Shown here piece after piece: positions 1 through 10,141 of a stretch of 64,000 bases of DNA. The DNA is from Micromonospora pattaloongensis (GTDB lineage: Bacteria; Actinomycetota; Actinomycetes; Mycobacteriales; Micromonosporaceae). The notes beneath the pieces were generated by a model, which saw only the letters and a list, made by a program, of their open reading frames with translations, did no database searches and was not told where the DNA came from. Numbering within the stretch: the stretch's first letter is position 1; each line of letters begins with the position of its first letter. The translations under genes were made by a program, and so were the position numbers. The stretch lies in NCBI RefSeq assembly GCF_900107255.1, contig NZ_FNPH01000001.1, positions 434,001 through 498,000 of the forward strand, given 5' to 3'.

Positions 1-593
1 ACCGCGGCGATCTTCGCGCCCGCCGACCCCATCGGGACCAGCTCCGCGCCGACGTCCTCCGCGAGACCGGTGAGGAACGCCGGCGGACGGCTGCGGCTCG
101 CGGCGAGCCGGATCACCCCGGCCGCCCCCGACGACATCGGCGGATAGCCGGGCGGGTTGTCCGTGGCCAGCACCCGGTGCTGCGCCGGCAGCGCCACCGC
201 GCCGGCGACCAGGCGGTGCGGGGTCGACCCGTTCCGCGCCCAGAGCGCGACGTGCACCGCCCAGTCCGCGCGCCCCTGTTCGGAGTACTCGCGCGTACCG
301 TCGAGCGGATCCACGATCCAGACCCGGTCCGCGGTCAGCCGCGACGGCGCCGGCAACCCGGACGCCTCCGCCCACGCACGCCGCGCCTCGTCGTCCTCCT
401 CCGACAGCACCGCGTCCGCCGGCCGCCACCGCCCCAGCTCCGTACGGAGCAGGTCGTGCGCGCGCTTGTCGCCGGCCGCCTTCAGCGCCGCCGGATCGGC
501 GTGGCCGAGCTCCGCGCGGACCTCCAGCAGCAGCCGCCCGGCCCGCTCGGCCAGCCAGCGCGCGAAGGCACCGTCACCCACCGGCGGGTTCAT
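1..593 (-). CDS. cysQ: 3'(2'),5'-bisphosphate nucleotidase CysQ-like (partial)
   Basis: Member of the inositol monophosphatase superfamily; by family it removes phosphate from PAP/PAPS or inositol phosphates in a Mg-dependent reaction. The ATG at 593 opens MNPPVGDGAFARWL. The reading frame has the metal-site acidic cluster LSEEDDE and the signature WIVDPLDGTREY, the DPLDGT loop binding Mg and phosphate. The C-terminal part, with the second metal-binding Asp, lies beyond the left edge of the window, so about 197 codons are seen. It is the last gene seen of a minus-strand run after pth, with a 201-base gap (594-794) in which I see no gene. CysQ is preferred over SuhB because of the LSEED and DGTREY wording, but substrate cannot be decided from sequence. 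Confidence 0.85.
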   Translation of the reverse strand, partial: MNPPVGDGAFARWLAERAGRLLLEVRAELGHADPAALKAAGDKRAHDLLRTELGRWRPADAVLSEEDDEARRAWAEASGLPAPSRLTADRVWIVDPLDGTREYSEQGRADWAVHVALWARNGSTPHRLVAGAVALPAQHRVLATDNPPGYPPMSSGAAGVIRLAASRSRPPAFLTGLAEDVGAELVPMGSAGAKIAA

Positions 594-794
594 CGGCACG
601 CCCCCGTCGCCGACCTCTCCAGGTGTCGCAGGCCCAACTCAGACCGCCTCCTCCCACGGCAGGTCCGACGCCGGCGACCCCTGCCCCAACCCGGCCGCCC
701 GGCGGCCCGACCGCCGGCGACCACGCATGTCACCGGGACACTCTGCCACCCGCCGCGCGGGCGGCGGTGCCACCCCCGACCGGGTCCCGCGATG

Positions 795-1379
795 TCAGAC
801 GCCGTGGTACGCGTTCTGCGTCCACTCCACGCCGTGGTTCACGATCGCCTCCACGACGTCGGCCGCCCGGTCGACCAGGAACTCCAGCTCCTTGCGCTCC
901 GTGGCGGAGAAGTCCGACAGCACGTAGTCGGCCGGGTCCTGCCGGCCCGGCGGCCGCCCGATGCCGAACCGGACGCGCGCGTACTCTTTGCTCCCCAGCG
1001 ACTTCGACATCGAGCGCAACCCGTTGTGGCCGCCCTCGCCGCCACCTCGCTTGGCCCGCAGCTGGCCGTAGTCGATGTCGAGCTCGTCGTGGACGGCGAT
1101 GACCTGATCGACGGGCACCTTGTAGAACTGGCTCAGCGCCACCGCCGGCCCGCCCGAGAGGTTCATGTAGGTCAGCGGCTTGACGAGCACCAGCTTCGGC
1201 CCGCCCATCCCGAGCCGCCCCTCGGCGACCTCGGCCACCGCCCGCCGGTGCCGGCTGAACTTCGCGCCCATCCGCCCGGCGAGCAGCTCGACCACCATGA
1301 AGCCGACGTTGTGCCGGTTACGGGCGTACTCCCTGCCCGGGTTGCCCAGCCCGACCACCAGCCACGGCGCGGTCTCCAC
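795..1379 (-). CDS. pth: Peptidyl-tRNA hydrolase
   Basis: Cleaves the ester bond between peptide and tRNA in peptidyl-tRNAs that drop off the ribosome, recycling tRNA in the cytosol. The 194 residues match the usual Pth length. Visible motifs are [19 protein letters not shown] with the catalytic His23, the MNLSGG loop, the HDELD segment with the catalytic Asp, and GHNGLRSM. The GTG start at 1379 has a GGAGGTG ribosome site five bases upstream. It follows rplY after a 75-base gap holding a strong hairpin, an arrangement conserved in actinobacteria (rplY-pth). Confidence 0.97.
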   Translation of the reverse strand: METAPWLVVGLGNPGREYARNRHNVGFMVVELLAGRMGAKFSRHRRAVAEVAEGRLGMGGPKLVLVKPLTYMNLSGGPAVALSQFYKVPVDQVIAVHDELDIDYGQLRAKRGGGEGGHNGLRSMSKSLGSKEYARVRFGIGRPPGRQDPADYVLSDFSATERKELEFLVDRAADVVEAIVNHGVEWTQNAYHGV

Positions 1380-1397
1380 GACACCTCCAGAAACAAC

Positions 1398-1441
1398 CCG
1401 GGCGTCCCCCGCGCCGGCGAAGCGGCACGGGGGACGCCCGG
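1398..1441 (-). terminator. Hairpin between rplY and pth
   Basis: A 14-bp perfect inverted repeat (1398-1411 with 1428-1441, beginning CCGGGCGTCCCC) lies just after the rplY stop codon on the minus strand and before the pth ribosome site. There is no clear T tract, so it may be a partial terminator, an attenuator or an RNA-processing/stability hairpin that sets the rplY to pth ratio. Confidence 0.6.
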
Positions 1442-1454
1442 ATCAGCGAATCGG

Positions 1455-2093
1455 TCAGGCCTGCGCGGTCTCGGCGGCCGCCTCGGCGGCCTCGGCGGCC
1501 TCGCCCTCGGTGGCCTCCTCCTCCGGAGCCTCGGTCGCCTCCTCGACGACGGTGGCCGCGGAGATCAGCGCGATGATGGTCCCGGGGTCGGCGGCGAGCT
1601 CCACGCCGGCCGGCAGCGTGACGTCGGCCGCGGTGACCTGCGAGCCGGCCTCCAGGCCCTCAATCGAGGCCTCGAGCGACTCGGGCAGCTTGGTGGCGTC
1701 GGCGTTGACCGACAGCGTGTCGCTCTCGTGCACGACCAGGGTGTCCCGGGCGGCCTCGCCGACCAGGTTCACCGGCACGTCCACGGTGACCATCTCACCG
1801 CGGCGCACCAGCAGCAGGTCGACGTGCTCGAAGGTGTCCTTGATCGGGTCACGCTGGATCGCCTTCGGCAGGGCCAGCGCCTGGGTGCCGTCGGTGATCT
1901 CGATCGTGAAGAGCTGGTTGGCGCCCCCGTGCCGGATGGCGGCGGCGAACTCACGCGCCGGCAGCGCGATGTGCTTCGGCTTCTCGCCGTGGCCGTACAG
2001 GACGGCGGGCACCTTACCGGCCCGGCGGGTACGACGGGCACCACCCTTGCCGAACTCGGTGCGGGGCTCGGCGCTGATCTTTACCTCGGACAC
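1455..2093 (-). CDS. rplY: 50S ribosomal protein L25 / general stress protein Ctc
   Basis: Binds 5S rRNA in the large ribosomal subunit. The protein is the long Ctc/TL5 form: an N-terminal L25 beta-barrel (about residues 1-95, SAEPRTEFGKGGARRTRRAG then VPAVLYGHG), a C-terminal Ctc domain (about 100-180), and an Ala/Glu-rich tail. The frame is open upstream, but the GTG at 2093 (VSEVKISAEP) is chosen because AGGAG lies nine bases before it and family alignments start there; 212 residues. It lies between prs and pth, as in M. tuberculosis. The 294 bases upstream (2094-2387) hold no convincing gene. Confidence 0.95.
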   Translation of the reverse strand: MSEVKISAEPRTEFGKGGARRTRRAGKVPAVLYGHGEKPKHIALPAREFAAAIRHGGANQLFTIEITDGTQALALPKAIQRDPIKDTFEHVDLLLVRRGEMVTVDVPVNLVGEAARDTLVVHESDTLSVNADATKLPESLEASIEGLEAGSQVTAADVTLPAGVELAADPGTIIALISAATVVEEATEAPEEEATEGEAAEAAEAAAETAQA

Positions 2094-2387
2094 GGTGGGT
2101 ACTCCTGGAGTTTCGGCGGCTGCGATGCAAATATCCGGTCGGTGAACCGGAGCGATGTCGGGCGGTGCCGGGCGAGGAGGCGCTGGGACGCTCGTCAGAG
2201 CAGTGCCCGGAGCACCGCGTCGATCACGGTGCGTCCACGCGGCAACGCTCTTCGTCAGAAGCGGCCCGCAGGGCACCCTCGCCGTGGCAACCGCGCCAGT
2301 CTACCCGAGCCGCCGGCAACCCCTTCAGGCAGTCCCACCGTCCGGCCCGGTCCGCCCGCCTACGGGACGGACGAACCGGGACGAACG

Positions 2388-3368
2388 TCAGCTCAAGCCA
2401 CCGAACAGGGTGGTCACCGAACCGTCGTCGAAGACCTCCCGGATGGCCCGGGCGAGTAGCGGCGCGATCGACAACACAGTGATCTTGTCGAGTTGCTTCT
2501 CCGGCGGCAGCGGGAGTGTGTTCGTCACCACGACCTCGCTGATCCGGCTGTTCTTCAGGCGCTCCGTCGCGGGGTCGGAGAGCAGCGCGTGCGTCGACGC
2601 CACGATGATGTCGGCCGCGCCCGCCTCGTGCAGGATCTCCGACGCCCCCACGATCGTCCCGCCCGTGTCGATCATGTCGTCGACGACGAGGCAGACCCGC
2701 CCCTCCACGTCGCCGACCACGCGGTTCGCGACCACCTGGTTGGGCTTGAGCGGGTCCCGCGTCTTGTGGATGAACGCCAGCGGGCAACCGCCCAGCCGGT
2801 CCGTCCAGCGCTCTGCCACCCGCACCCGGCCGGAGTCCGGCGCCACCACCGTCATCGGGCGGCCCGCGTACTTGCGCTCCACGTAGCCGGCGAGGATGTC
2901 CATCGCGAAGAGGTGGTCCACCGGACCGTCGAAGAAGCCCTGGATCTGGGCGGTGTGCAGGTCGACGGTGAGGATCCGGTTCGCGCCCGCGGTGCGCAGC
3001 AGGTCGGCCACCAGCCGGGCCGAGATCGGCTCCCGGCCGCGGTGCTTCTTGTCCTGGCGCGCGTACGGGTAGAACGGCAGCACCACGGTGATCCGCTTCG
3101 CCGAACCCCGCTTCAGCGCGTCGATCATGATCAGGGTCTCCATGACCCACTTGTTCACACCGTGCGTCACCGACTGCACGACGAAAGCGTCGGAGCCGCG
3201 AACCGACTCCTTGAACCGGACGAAAATCTCGCCATTGGCGAACTCGTACGAGTCGGAGGGCGTCGGCGCGACGCCGAGCACCTCACCGATCTCCTGCGCC
3301 AGCTCGGGAAAACCTCGTCCGGAGAAGAGCATCAAGCTCTTACGGTTTTCAGCGACGATGCTGCCCAT
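2388..3368 (-). CDS. prs: Ribose-phosphate pyrophosphokinase
   Basis: Transfers pyrophosphate from ATP to ribose 5-phosphate to make PRPP for purine, pyrimidine, NAD, His and Trp synthesis, and in actinobacteria for decaprenyl-phosphoryl arabinose. The 326 residues are full length for class I PRPP synthetases. Motifs seen: YEFANGEIFVRF, the ATP-binding FPYARQDKKHRGREPISA, the metal/ATP-binding DLHTAQIQGFF, and the ribose-phosphate loop VVDDMIDTGGTI. The gene starts 52 bases after glmU; the glmU-prs pair is a standard actinobacterial operon linking nucleotide-sugar and PRPP supply. Confidence 0.97.
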   Translation of the reverse strand: MGSIVAENRKSLMLFSGRGFPELAQEIGEVLGVAPTPSDSYEFANGEIFVRFKESVRGSDAFVVQSVTHGVNKWVMETLIMIDALKRGSAKRITVVLPFYPYARQDKKHRGREPISARLVADLLRTAGANRILTVDLHTAQIQGFFDGPVDHLFAMDILAGYVERKYAGRPMTVVAPDSGRVRVAERWTDRLGGCPLAFIHKTRDPLKPNQVVANRVVGDVEGRVCLVVDDMIDTGGTIVGASEILHEAGAADIIVASTHALLSDPATERLKNSRISEVVVTNTLPLPPEKQLDKITVLSIAPLLARAIREVFDDGSVTTLFGGLS

Positions 3369-3420
3369 CGAGGACGTCTGCTCCCGTCAGTCGGTGGCTG
3401 CGGCCAGCGGACCGCAGGAA

Positions 3421-4968
3421 CTATGCGTTCCGAGTATCCCTCGCGCCCTCGCCCACACCACCAGCCCGACCCCGGTCGTGGACTGTCTCACTTTCGCTTG
3501 TGCTCGCGTCCGCCGGCGGCTGGTCGGCCGGCAGCGCCGTGCCCGCCTGGAGCGCCCGCTCGGCGGCCTCCGCCGCGGCCGAGCCGGGCCGACGCCGCGC
3601 CACCCACCCCTCGATGTTGCGCTGCTGCCCCCGGGCCACCCCGAGCGCGCCCGGCGGCACGTCAGAGACGATCACCGAACCGGCGGCCGTGTACGCGCCG
3701 TCCCCCACCTGCACGGGAGCGACGAACATGTTGTCCGCCCCGGTCCGGGCGTGGCTGCCGATCACCGTGCGGTGCTTGTTGATCCCGTCGTAGTTGACGA
3801 AGACCGTCGCCGCCCCGATGTTGCTCTGCTCGCCGATCGTCGCGTCCCCGACGTACGACAGGTGCGGCACCTTGGTGCCCTCGCCGATCTCGGCGTTCTT
3901 GGTCTCCACGAACGTGCCGACCTTCGCCTTGCGCGCCAGTCGCGAGCCCGGCCGCAGATAGGCGTACGGCCCGACGCTGGCGCCGTCGCCGACCTCCGCG
4001 CCGGTCGCGTGCGACCGCAGCACCGTCGCGCCGACCCCGACCGTCGTGTCCACCAACGTCACGTCCGGCCCGACCGTCGCGCCCTCGGCGACCGCCGTCG
4101 CGCCGCGCAGCTGCGTGTTCTGGTCGATCACCGCGTCGCGGCCCAGCGTGACGGTCACGTCGATCCAGGTGGTCATCGGATCGGCGATCGTCACACCGGT
4201 CCGCATCCAGCCCTCGTTGATCCGGTCACGCAGCAGCCGGCGCAGGCCCGCCAGCTCGACCCGGTCGTTGCACCCGAGCGTCTCGTTCGCGTCCGCCGCG
4301 ACGTGCACCGCGACCGCCTGGCCATCGGCGGCGAGCAGCCCGAAGACGTCGGTCAGGTACTCCTCGCCCTGGTCGTTGTCCGTCGACAGCTTTCCCAGCG
4401 CCCCGCGCAGCCGCGCCGCGTCGAAGGCGTAGATGCCGGCGTTGATCTCCCGGATCCGCCGCTCGTCGGCGCTCGCGTCCCGCTCCTCGACGATCCGCTC
4501 CAGGCCACCGGCCGGATCGCGCACGATCCGCCCCAGCCCGGTCGGATCGGCGACCTCGGCGGCGAGCACGGTCGCGGCCGCGCCGGCGCGTTCGTGGGCC
4601 TCGACCAGCGCGGTGACGGTCTCGGCGCGCAGCAGCGGCACGTCGCCGTTGAGCACGATGACGGTGCCCTCGCTCTCCGGCGCCGCCTCCAGCGCGATCC
4701 GCACGGCGTGCCCGGTGCCGTGCTGCTGGGCCTGCAGCACCGGGGTGGCGGCGGGCGCGATCTCGGCGAGGTGCGCGGTGACCTGGTCGGCGCCGTGCCC
4801 GACCACGACCAGCGTGCGCGCCGCGCCGACCGGCGCGGCCGCGGCCAGCACATGGCCGACGAGGGTACGGCCGAGCAGCGGGTGCAGCACCTTGGGCAGG
4901 GCCGACTTCATCCGCTTGCCCTCGCCGGCAGCGAGAACGACGACGGTGCGCGGCGGAGCCTGGGTCAC
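3421..4968 (-). CDS. glmU: Bifunctional GlmU: N-acetylglucosamine-1-P uridyltransferase / glucosamine-1-P acetyltransferase
   Basis: Makes UDP-GlcNAc for peptidoglycan by acetylating glucosamine-1-phosphate and then transferring UMP. The N-terminal pyrophosphorylase domain shows [18 protein letters not shown] (residues 12-29) and the metal-binding NGDVPLL. The C-terminal left-handed beta-helix is made of hexapeptide repeats with the acetyltransferase site around [10 protein letters not shown] and [16 protein letters not shown]. At 515 residues it carries a 30-40 residue disordered Ala/Ser-rich tail beyond the helix, common in actinobacteria. GTG start at 4968. tRNA-Gln lies immediately upstream on the same strand. 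Confidence 0.97.
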   Translation of the reverse strand: MTQAPPRTVVVLAAGEGKRMKSALPKVLHPLLGRTLVGHVLAAAAPVGAARTLVVVGHGADQVTAHLAEIAPAATPVLQAQQHGTGHAVRIALEAAPESEGTVIVLNGDVPLLRAETVTALVEAHERAGAAATVLAAEVADPTGLGRIVRDPAGGLERIVEERDASADERRIREINAGIYAFDAARLRGALGKLSTDNDQGEEYLTDVFGLLAADGQAVAVHVAADANETLGCNDRVELAGLRRLLRDRINEGWMRTGVTIADPMTTWIDVTVTLGRDAVIDQNTQLRGATAVAEGATVGPDVTLVDTTVGVGATVLRSHATGAEVGDGASVGPYAYLRPGSRLARKAKVGTFVETKNAEIGEGTKVPHLSYVGDATIGEQSNIGAATVFVNYDGINKHRTVIGSHARTGADNMFVAPVQVGDGAYTAAGSVIVSDVPPGALGVARGQQRNIEGWVARRRPGSAAAEAAERALQAGTALPADQPPADASTSESETVHDRGRAGGVGEGARDTRNA

Positions 4969-5072
4969 GAGGGAGCTCCCGTCAGAAACGGCGGTCAGTC
5001 AGCGGCCCCATGCTAGCGACGGGGGCACCCGCGGTGGCTGCCGGGCCGACGCAAACAGGGCAGAAGAGGGAG

Positions 5073-5144
5073 CTCGGCCGCCAGGACTCGAACCTGGAAT
5101 ACAAGAGCCAAAATCTTGGGTGTTGCCAATTACACCACGGCCGA
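5073..5144 (-). tRNA. tRNA-Gln (anticodon TTG)
   Basis: On the minus strand the 72-nt sequence folds as a cloverleaf. The acceptor arm TCGGCCG pairs with CGGCCGA followed by discriminator G. The D-arm is GTGGTGTAATTGGCAACAC, the anticodon loop contains TTTTG with anticodon TTG, and the T-arm is CCAGGTTCGAGTCCTGG. CCA is not encoded. It lies between glmU and the desaturase promoter. Confidence 0.96.
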
Positions 5145-5405
5145 TCGTGCCGGTGGATAGCTTAACCGCCCGAACGTCCTCCTTCGCGACCGAGATCCGG
5201 CCCCCTGCGCCGCCGGCGATCATCGGCGCCCCGATCCGCAGGGTGTCCTTCGCGTTCGACCGTTTCGTCCACCCGGGCGGGGGTACCCGGTGGACCCGCT
5301 CGTACAGCGTGTCCGGCCTGCGGTCGAGCCGCTGGCGCCGAACACGTTCGGGCTCGGGCACGACAGCTCGGCCCGGCCGTCCCCATCCAACTGCCAGGTT
5401 CCGGT
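5145..5405. other. Intergenic region without gene
   Basis: This is the promoter side of tRNA-Gln and the upstream part of the desaturase leader. The open frames crossing it are out of register with any recognisable protein. No convincing gene or RNA is seen. Confidence 0.5.
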
Positions 5406-5450
5406 CCGTAGAAAACTACGGTTCCGTAGGTTACGGTGACGTAGGCGTAA
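5406..5450 (+). promoter_or_regulatory. Array of overlapping palindromes, likely TetR operator of the desaturase gene
   Basis: Directly visible: CCGTAG-aaaa-CTACGG (5406-5421), CCGTA-ggt-TACGG (5424-5436) and TACG-gtga-CGTA (5432-5443), all within 45 bases and ending about 30 bases before the desaturase start codon. Similar TACGG/CCGTA arrays occur upstream of acyl desaturase genes in other actinobacteria, as I recall. The adjacent TetR gene at 6505 is the obvious candidate binder; this is inference. Confidence 0.65.
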
Positions 5451-5480
5451 GTTGTCGTTCTGAACCCTCAGTGAGGTGCC

Positions 5481-6446
5481 ATGTCCACCACCCTCCTCGA
5501 ACCGCCCTCGGCCGCACCGGCGTCCGGTCCCAAGCCGCTCACCGAGGGGACCCAGTCCCCGGGCATCCTGATCGCGCTCTGGTCCTTCGTGGTGATCCCG
5601 TTCCTCGCGCTGATCGCCGCGGTCCCGGTCGCCTGGGGCGGCTGGCTCTCCTGGACCGACGTGGCGATCGCCCTGGTGTGGTACGTGGTGGCCGGGCTCG
5701 GCATCACCGTCGGGTTCCACCGCTACTTCACGCACGGCTCGTTCAAGGCGAAGCGCTGGCTGCGGATCGCGCTCGCCATCGCCGGCTCGCTCGCCGTCGA
5801 GGGCAACATCACGCAGTGGGTCGCGGACCACCGCCGCCACCACGCCTTCTCCGACGTGGAGGGCGACCCGCACTCGCCGTGGCGCTTCGGCAACAGCGTC
5901 TGGGGCCTGACCAAGGGCCTGCTCTACGCCCACGTGGGTTGGATGTTCCACCGCGAGCTCTCCAACCGCGAGCGCTTCGCGCCCGACCTGCTCGCCGACA
6001 AGGACATCAGCCGGATCGACCGACTCTTCCCCGCGATCGTCGCGATCACCCTGCTCGGCCCGGCGGCGATGGGCGGGCTGATCACCTGGTCCTGGCACGG
6101 CGCGCTGTCGGCGTTCTTCTGGGCGGGCCTGGTCCGGATCGCGCTGCTGCACCACGTGACCTGGTCGATCAACTCGGTCTGCCACGTGTACGGCGAGCGC
6201 CCGTTCGAGGTGCGCCAGGGCGACAAGGCGGCGAACTTCTGGCCGCTGGCGATCCTGTCGTTCGGCGAGAGCTGGCACAACCTGCACCACGCCGACCCCA
6301 CCTGCGCCCGGCACGGCGTGCTGCGCGGTCAGATCGACATCTCGGCGCGGACGATCTGGCTCTTCGAGAAGATCGGCGCGGCCACGAACGTGCGCTGGCC
6401 GAAGCCGGAGCGGGTGGCCGCGAAGCTGGTCAAGCCGACCGCGTGA
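5481..6446 (+). CDS. Membrane fatty-acid (acyl-CoA delta-9 type) desaturase
   Basis: Introduces a cis double bond in long acyl chains using a di-iron centre, tuning membrane fluidity. The 321-residue protein has the three His boxes of the membrane desaturase family: HRYFTH (80-85), HRRHH (117-121) and HNLHH (266-270). Four hydrophobic membrane segments lie at about 30-50, 60-78, 95-108 and 190-220. GAGG lies five bases before the ATG. The leader carries a dense palindrome array, and a TetR gene follows 58 bases after the stop, suggesting feedback control by acyl-CoA or acyl chain state. Exact position of desaturation cannot be read from sequence. Confidence 0.92.
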   Translation: MSTTLLEPPSAAPASGPKPLTEGTQSPGILIALWSFVVIPFLALIAAVPVAWGGWLSWTDVAIALVWYVVAGLGITVGFHRYFTHGSFKAKRWLRIALAIAGSLAVEGNITQWVADHRRHHAFSDVEGDPHSPWRFGNSVWGLTKGLLYAHVGWMFHRELSNRERFAPDLLADKDISRIDRLFPAIVAITLLGPAAMGGLITWSWHGALSAFFWAGLVRIALLHHVTWSINSVCHVYGERPFEVRQGDKAANFWPLAILSFGESWHNLHHADPTCARHGVLRGQIDISARTIWLFEKIGAATNVRWPKPERVAAKLVKPTA

Positions 6447-6504
6447 CGGTCGGCGCGCGCGCCGCGGGCCCGTGTCGGTCACGGCGGGCTGGCAGGATGG
6501 CGCA

Positions 6505-7200
6505 GTGACAGAGACCCCGAGCACGAACGGCGGGGGGCGGGGGCGCGTTCCGGCCCCACCCCCCGCGCCCGCCAAACCCAGCTCTCGGGTGCGGATGTCC
6601 GCGGCGCAGCGGCGCGAGCAGTTGATCGCCATCGGCCGCCAGCTCTTCGCCGAACGCGGCTTCGACGCGACCTCGATCGAGGAGGTGGCGGCCCGGGCGA
6701 AGGTCTCCAAGCCCGTCGTGTACGAGCACTTCGGCGGCAAGGAGGGCCTGTACGCGGTCGTGGTGGACCGCGAGGTGCGGGCGCTGCTGGACCGGATCAC
6801 GACGGCGCTGACCGCGGGGCATCCGCGAGAGCTGCTGGAGCAGGCGGCGCTGGCGCTGCTGGACTACATCGAGGAGGAGACCAACGGCTTCCGGGTGCTG
6901 GTCCGGGAGTCGCCGTTGGTCTCCGGGACCGGAAACTTCAGCAGCGTGATGAACGACGTGGCGCACCAGGTGGAGCACATCCTGGGCGCGGAGTTCAAGA
7001 GCCGCGGCTACGACCCGAAGCTGGCCGAGCTCTACTCGCAGGCGCTGGTCGGCATGGTCGCGTTGACCGGCCGCTGGTGGTTGGAGGTGCGCAAGCCGCG
7101 CAAGGAGACCGTGGCGGCGCACCTGGTCAACCTGGCGTGGAACGGGCTGTCGCACCTGGAGGCGAAGCCGGCGCTGATCAGCCGGCGCGGCCGTGGCTGA
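6505..7200 (+). CDS. TetR-family transcriptional regulator
   Basis: DNA-binding regulator. The N-terminal helix-turn-helix is clear at about residues 38-82: RREQLIAIGRQLFAERGFDATSIEEVA then KVSKPVVYEHFGGKEGLY. The C-terminal ligand domain is about 140 residues. The GTG at 6505 (VTETPSTNGG) is chosen over an in-frame upstream start; an ATG at 6595 would remove the 30-residue Pro-rich lead without harming the HTH. Its place just after the desaturase and the palindrome array before that gene suggest it represses the desaturase. Its 3' end overlaps the convergent DUF4383 gene by 23 bases. Confidence 0.88.
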   Translation: MTETPSTNGGGRGRVPAPPPAPAKPSSRVRMSAAQRREQLIAIGRQLFAERGFDATSIEEVAARAKVSKPVVYEHFGGKEGLYAVVVDREVRALLDRITTALTAGHPRELLEQAALALLDYIEEETNGFRVLVRESPLVSGTGNFSSVMNDVAHQVEHILGAEFKSRGYDPKLAELYSQALVGMVALTGRWWLEVRKPRKETVAAHLVNLAWNGLSHLEAKPALISRRGRG

Positions 7201-7669
7201 CGCCGTGCGGCATCCGCAGCCGGCCGTGCCGCAAGCCGTCCTCGGTGTCGGCGTCCGCGGCTGAGCCGACCTTGTCGTACAGCCCGGCGGTGAGGAACAC
7301 CATGCCGAGCACGAACGACACGATGACGTTCGCGACCGAGAAGTTCAGGAAGTTGGCGTGCCGTAGCAGGGTCAGCATCACGAGGCCGGTCGCCAGCGCG
7401 ACGACGCCGGCGGCGAGATTGACCAGGTGTTCGGCGCGGCCACCGAAGACCGCGGCGGCGACGACGGTCGCGCCGAACAGCAGCGACGCGATCGCGGAGG
7501 CGAGATTGGCGCGCAGGCCGAGCGCCCAGACGTCCTCACGCCCGAAGAGCGGGTCGCCCCAGGTGACGGCCATCCCGACGACGCCGTAGAGGAACAGGTA
7601 GAGCCCACCGAGACCGGCGATGGTCCGGTAGACGGGCCGCAGCGGGTGGTTGACCGGGATATGAGCCAT
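7178..7669 (-). CDS. DUF4383 membrane protein (copy 1)
   Basis: Unknown function. The 163-residue protein begins MAHIPVNHPLRPVYR, the signature opening of DUF4383, and has four hydrophobic segments (about 17-37, 52-72, 80-100, 112-135), with a polar tail rich in Asp and His. It is paralogous to the gene immediately upstream at 7771-8226. Convergent with tetR, overlapping its end by 23 bases. Confidence 0.82.
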   Translation of the reverse strand: MAHIPVNHPLRPVYRTIAGLGGLYLFLYGVVGMAVTWGDPLFGREDVWALGLRANLASAIASLLFGATVVAAAVFGGRAEHLVNLAAGVVALATGLVMLTLLRHANFLNFSVANVIVSFVLGMVFLTAGLYDKVGSAADADTEDGLRHGRLRMPHGVSHGRAG

Positions 7670-7726
7670 TGCTCCACCTCCGTCGCGTCGACGCTCTGGA
7701 TGGATTGTCGCGCGGGGAGCCGGGTT

Positions 7727-7758
7727 GTGCCCGCCGAACCGGTCGGTTCGGCGGGCAC
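7727..7758 (-). terminator. Hairpin between the two DUF4383 genes
   Basis: Perfect 14-bp stem (GTGCCCGCCGAACC with its complement) and a 4-base loop, placed 13 bases after the stop of the upstream copy on the minus strand. No T tract. It probably ends or attenuates transcription of copy 2 before copy 1. Confidence 0.7.
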
Positions 7759-7770
7759 GGGTGGCGGCGC

Positions 7771-8226
7771 TCAGAGGTTGAGTCGCGCGTCCTGCCAGGC
7801 GCGGTGCTGCTCCTCGGTGCCGACCTTGCCGTACATGCCGGCGGTCAGCAGCACCAGTCCGATGATCATGACGACGATGACGGTGACGATGCTGAAGCCG
7901 AAGAAGTTGGCGTCGGTGCGCAGCAGGGCCAGCTCGGCGAGGCCGAGCAGCATGAAGAGGTACCCGAAGAGCTTGTTGATGGCGGCGTCGAGGTTGCGGC
8001 CGATGCCGGTGCCGATCAGGATCAGCGCGCCGACGGCCACGGAGACCAGCGCGTAGCCGCGGTTGGTGCCCTGCCCGAGGACGAGAGCGGCGTCCTGGGC
8101 GAAGAACTCTTCGCCGCTGTTCTGGATGAAGCCCAGCACCCCGAAGATCACCAGGTAGATGCCGGTCAGTCCGCCGATCGCTCGGTAGATCGGGCGCGCG
8201 GGGTGGTTGACGGGGTTGTGCGCCAT
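7771..8226 (-). CDS. DUF4383 membrane protein (copy 2)
   Basis: Unknown function. The 151-residue protein starts MAHNPVNHPARPIYRAIGG, nearly the same opening as its neighbour, and has four membrane helices with the family motif around FFAQDAALVLGQGTNRGYALVSV. It is likely the product of a tandem duplication with the gene at 7178. DUF4383 proteins are common in soil actinobacteria; no biochemical role is known to me. Confidence 0.85.
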   Translation of the reverse strand: MAHNPVNHPARPIYRAIGGLTGIYLVIFGVLGFIQNSGEEFFAQDAALVLGQGTNRGYALVSVAVGALILIGTGIGRNLDAAINKLFGYLFMLLGLAELALLRTDANFFGFSIVTVIVVMIIGLVLLTAGMYGKVGTEEQHRAWQDARLNL

Positions 8227-8313
8227 GGCTGTCTGTCTCCAACGCCGTGCCAGTGATGGTCGCCGACGATTGTGGCGTATGGGGCAACGGCGCTGACCAG
8301 TGACCCCGCGCGA

Positions 8314-10137
<1,824 letters not shown>

Positions 10138-10141
10138 CGGT

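Noticed and set aside
177-2459. 760-codon plus-strand frame
   Set aside because: Shadow of cysQ, pth and rplY on the other strand; no domain recognised and composition typical of antisense frames.
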